From Actinomycetes bacterium (GTDB lineage Bacteria; Actinomycetota; Acidimicrobiia; Acidimicrobiales; RAAP-2): a stretch of 6,482 nucleotides of DNA. Both the position numbers and the translations under genes were made by a program. The DNA is taken from NCBI GenBank assembly GCA_021849765.1, contig JAJZSM010000093.1:1-6482 (forward strand), written 5' to 3'. Under the pieces are notes generated by a model. That model searched no databases and had not been told where the DNA came from. It saw nothing but the letters and a program-made list of their open reading frames with translations. Positions 5,768 to 6,482 of the stretch are shown here, piece after piece (position 1 is the stretch's first letter; the number at the start of each line of letters is the position of its first letter).

Positions 5768-6482
5768 GTGACCCCAGCGGACCAGTCTCGTATCCAGAAC
5801 GCCGCAATCGCGCAACGGGTTATGACACCCGAAGACGCGGCTCAGTTCATCCGACCAGGTGACAACGTCGGCATGAGCGGCTTCACGGGAGCGGGCTACC
5901 CGAAGGAGGTGCCCGGTGCGCTGGTGCGACGTGTCGAGGAGGCCACCGCCCGCGGTGACCGCTTCGCGGTGAGTGTGTGGACCGGCGCGTCGACGGCCCC
6001 CGAACTCGACGGGGCGCTCGCGGCCGTCGACGCCATCGACCTGCGCATGCCCTATCAGTCGGACCCGGTCAGTCGCGCGAAGATCAACGCCGGTCTGGTG
6101 GACTACCTGGACCTGCACCTCTCCCACGTCGCCCAGATGGTGTGGGAGGGCGCCTTCGGGCACCTCGACGTCGCCGTAGTCGAGGTGGCCGGCGTCACCG
6201 CCGAGGGCGAGCTCATCCCGTCGTCCTCGGTCGGCAACAACAAGACGTGGATCGACCAGGCCGACCGGGTCATCCTCGAGGTGAACGCCTGGCAGCCCGC
6301 GGCCTTTGAGGGGATGCACGACGTCTACTACGGCACCGCGCTGCCGCCCCATCGCAAGCCCATCCAGATCGTCTCGGCCTCGGACCGCATCGGCGTCCCC
6401 TACCTGCACTGCCCGCCCGAGAAGATCGTGGCCGTCGTGGAGACCAACGCGCCGGACCGCAACACCGTCTTCAAGCCGGTCG
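5768..6482 (+). CDS. Acetyl-CoA hydrolase / succinate CoA-transferase family, N-terminal part
   Basis: Partial gene: 238 codons are visible and the frame is open to the window end. The full family length is about 500 residues. It belongs to the Ach1/AarC/Cat1 group, which moves CoA between short-chain acyl groups such as succinyl-CoA and acetate. Diagnostic stretches are SGFTGAGYPKEVP (37-49), TGAST (72-76), INAG (106-109), and SSSVGNNKT (152-160). The catalytic Glu, near residue 290-300 in the family, lies beyond the window, so activity cannot be checked. I chose the GTG at 5768 because RIQNAAIAQRV (8-18) fits the family's N-terminal start and TTAGG lies 8 bases upstream. An in-frame ATG at 5822 is the alternative. 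An in-frame TAG at 5756 limits the frame upstream. Expected role: cytoplasmic acetate or succinate CoA handling in central carbon metabolism. Confidence 0.93.
   Translation, partial: MTPADQSRIQNAAIAQRVMTPEDAAQFIRPGDNVGMSGFTGAGYPKEVPGALVRRVEEATARGDRFAVSVWTGASTAPELDGALAAVDAIDLRMPYQSDPVSRAKINAGLVDYLDLHLSHVAQMVWEGAFGHLDVAVVEVAGVTAEGELIPSSSVGNNKTWIDQADRVILEVNAWQPAAFEGMHDVYYGTALPPHRKPIQIVSASDRIGVPYLHCPPEKIVAVVETNAPDRNTVFKPV

Noticed and set aside
5576..6409. Upstream extension of the DUF4760-like frame to 391 residues
   Set aside because: The extra part is the antisense of the well-supported CoA-transferase and has no motif; the ATG at 5575 has its own ribosome binding site.

Overview
The window is GC-rich DNA with GTG and ATG starts and actinomycete-style gene content. 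It most likely comes from an actinomycete (Actinomycetota, possibly Acidimicrobiia), but the class-level guess is weak. No ribosomal or other marker gene is present to settle it.

Left edge (1-383): the C-terminal half of a tyrosine recombinase catalytic domain, with HxxR, GH and Tyr visible, runs rightward. Its reading frame continues straight into a minus-strand tRNA-Lys(UUU) gene at 311-383. This is the usual geometry of an integrative element seated at the 3' end of a tRNA gene: the element lies to the left and the host chromosome to the right. A compact repeat/hairpin cluster sits between the catalytic tyrosine and the tRNA. The tRNA has several unusual bases at normally conserved positions. 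A stretch of about 500 bases (384-886) follows with no convincing gene and one hairpin about 65 bases upstream of the tRNA.

Centre (887-5575): five well-supported genes, all on the minus strand. Read in transcription order they are a small DUF4760-like protein (5575-5234), a 12-helix MFS transporter (5117-3762), a UbiE/MenG-type methyltransferase (3401-2652), a polytopic membrane protein with a UbiA-like look (2649-1882), and an NADP/NAD-binding short-chain dehydrogenase (1762-887). The methyltransferase and membrane protein are separated by only 2 bases and form a tight two-gene unit. A possible 46-codon ORF with a good ribosome binding site overlaps the methyltransferase start as GTGA. A UbiE-type methyltransferase next to a UbiA-like membrane protein suggests a lipid or quinone-modifying pair. 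Two strong hairpins without T-tracts (3691-3732 and 5163-5204) separate the transporter from its neighbours.

Right edge (5768-6482): a plus-strand gene divergent from the DUF4760-like gene, encoding roughly the first half of an acetyl-CoA hydrolase/succinate CoA-transferase (Ach1/AarC family). It runs off the window.

No CRISPR array, intact transposon or obvious defence system is present. The most distinctive features are the integrase/tRNA overlap, the methyltransferase-membrane protein pair with its possible leader ORF, and the structured intergenic elements.
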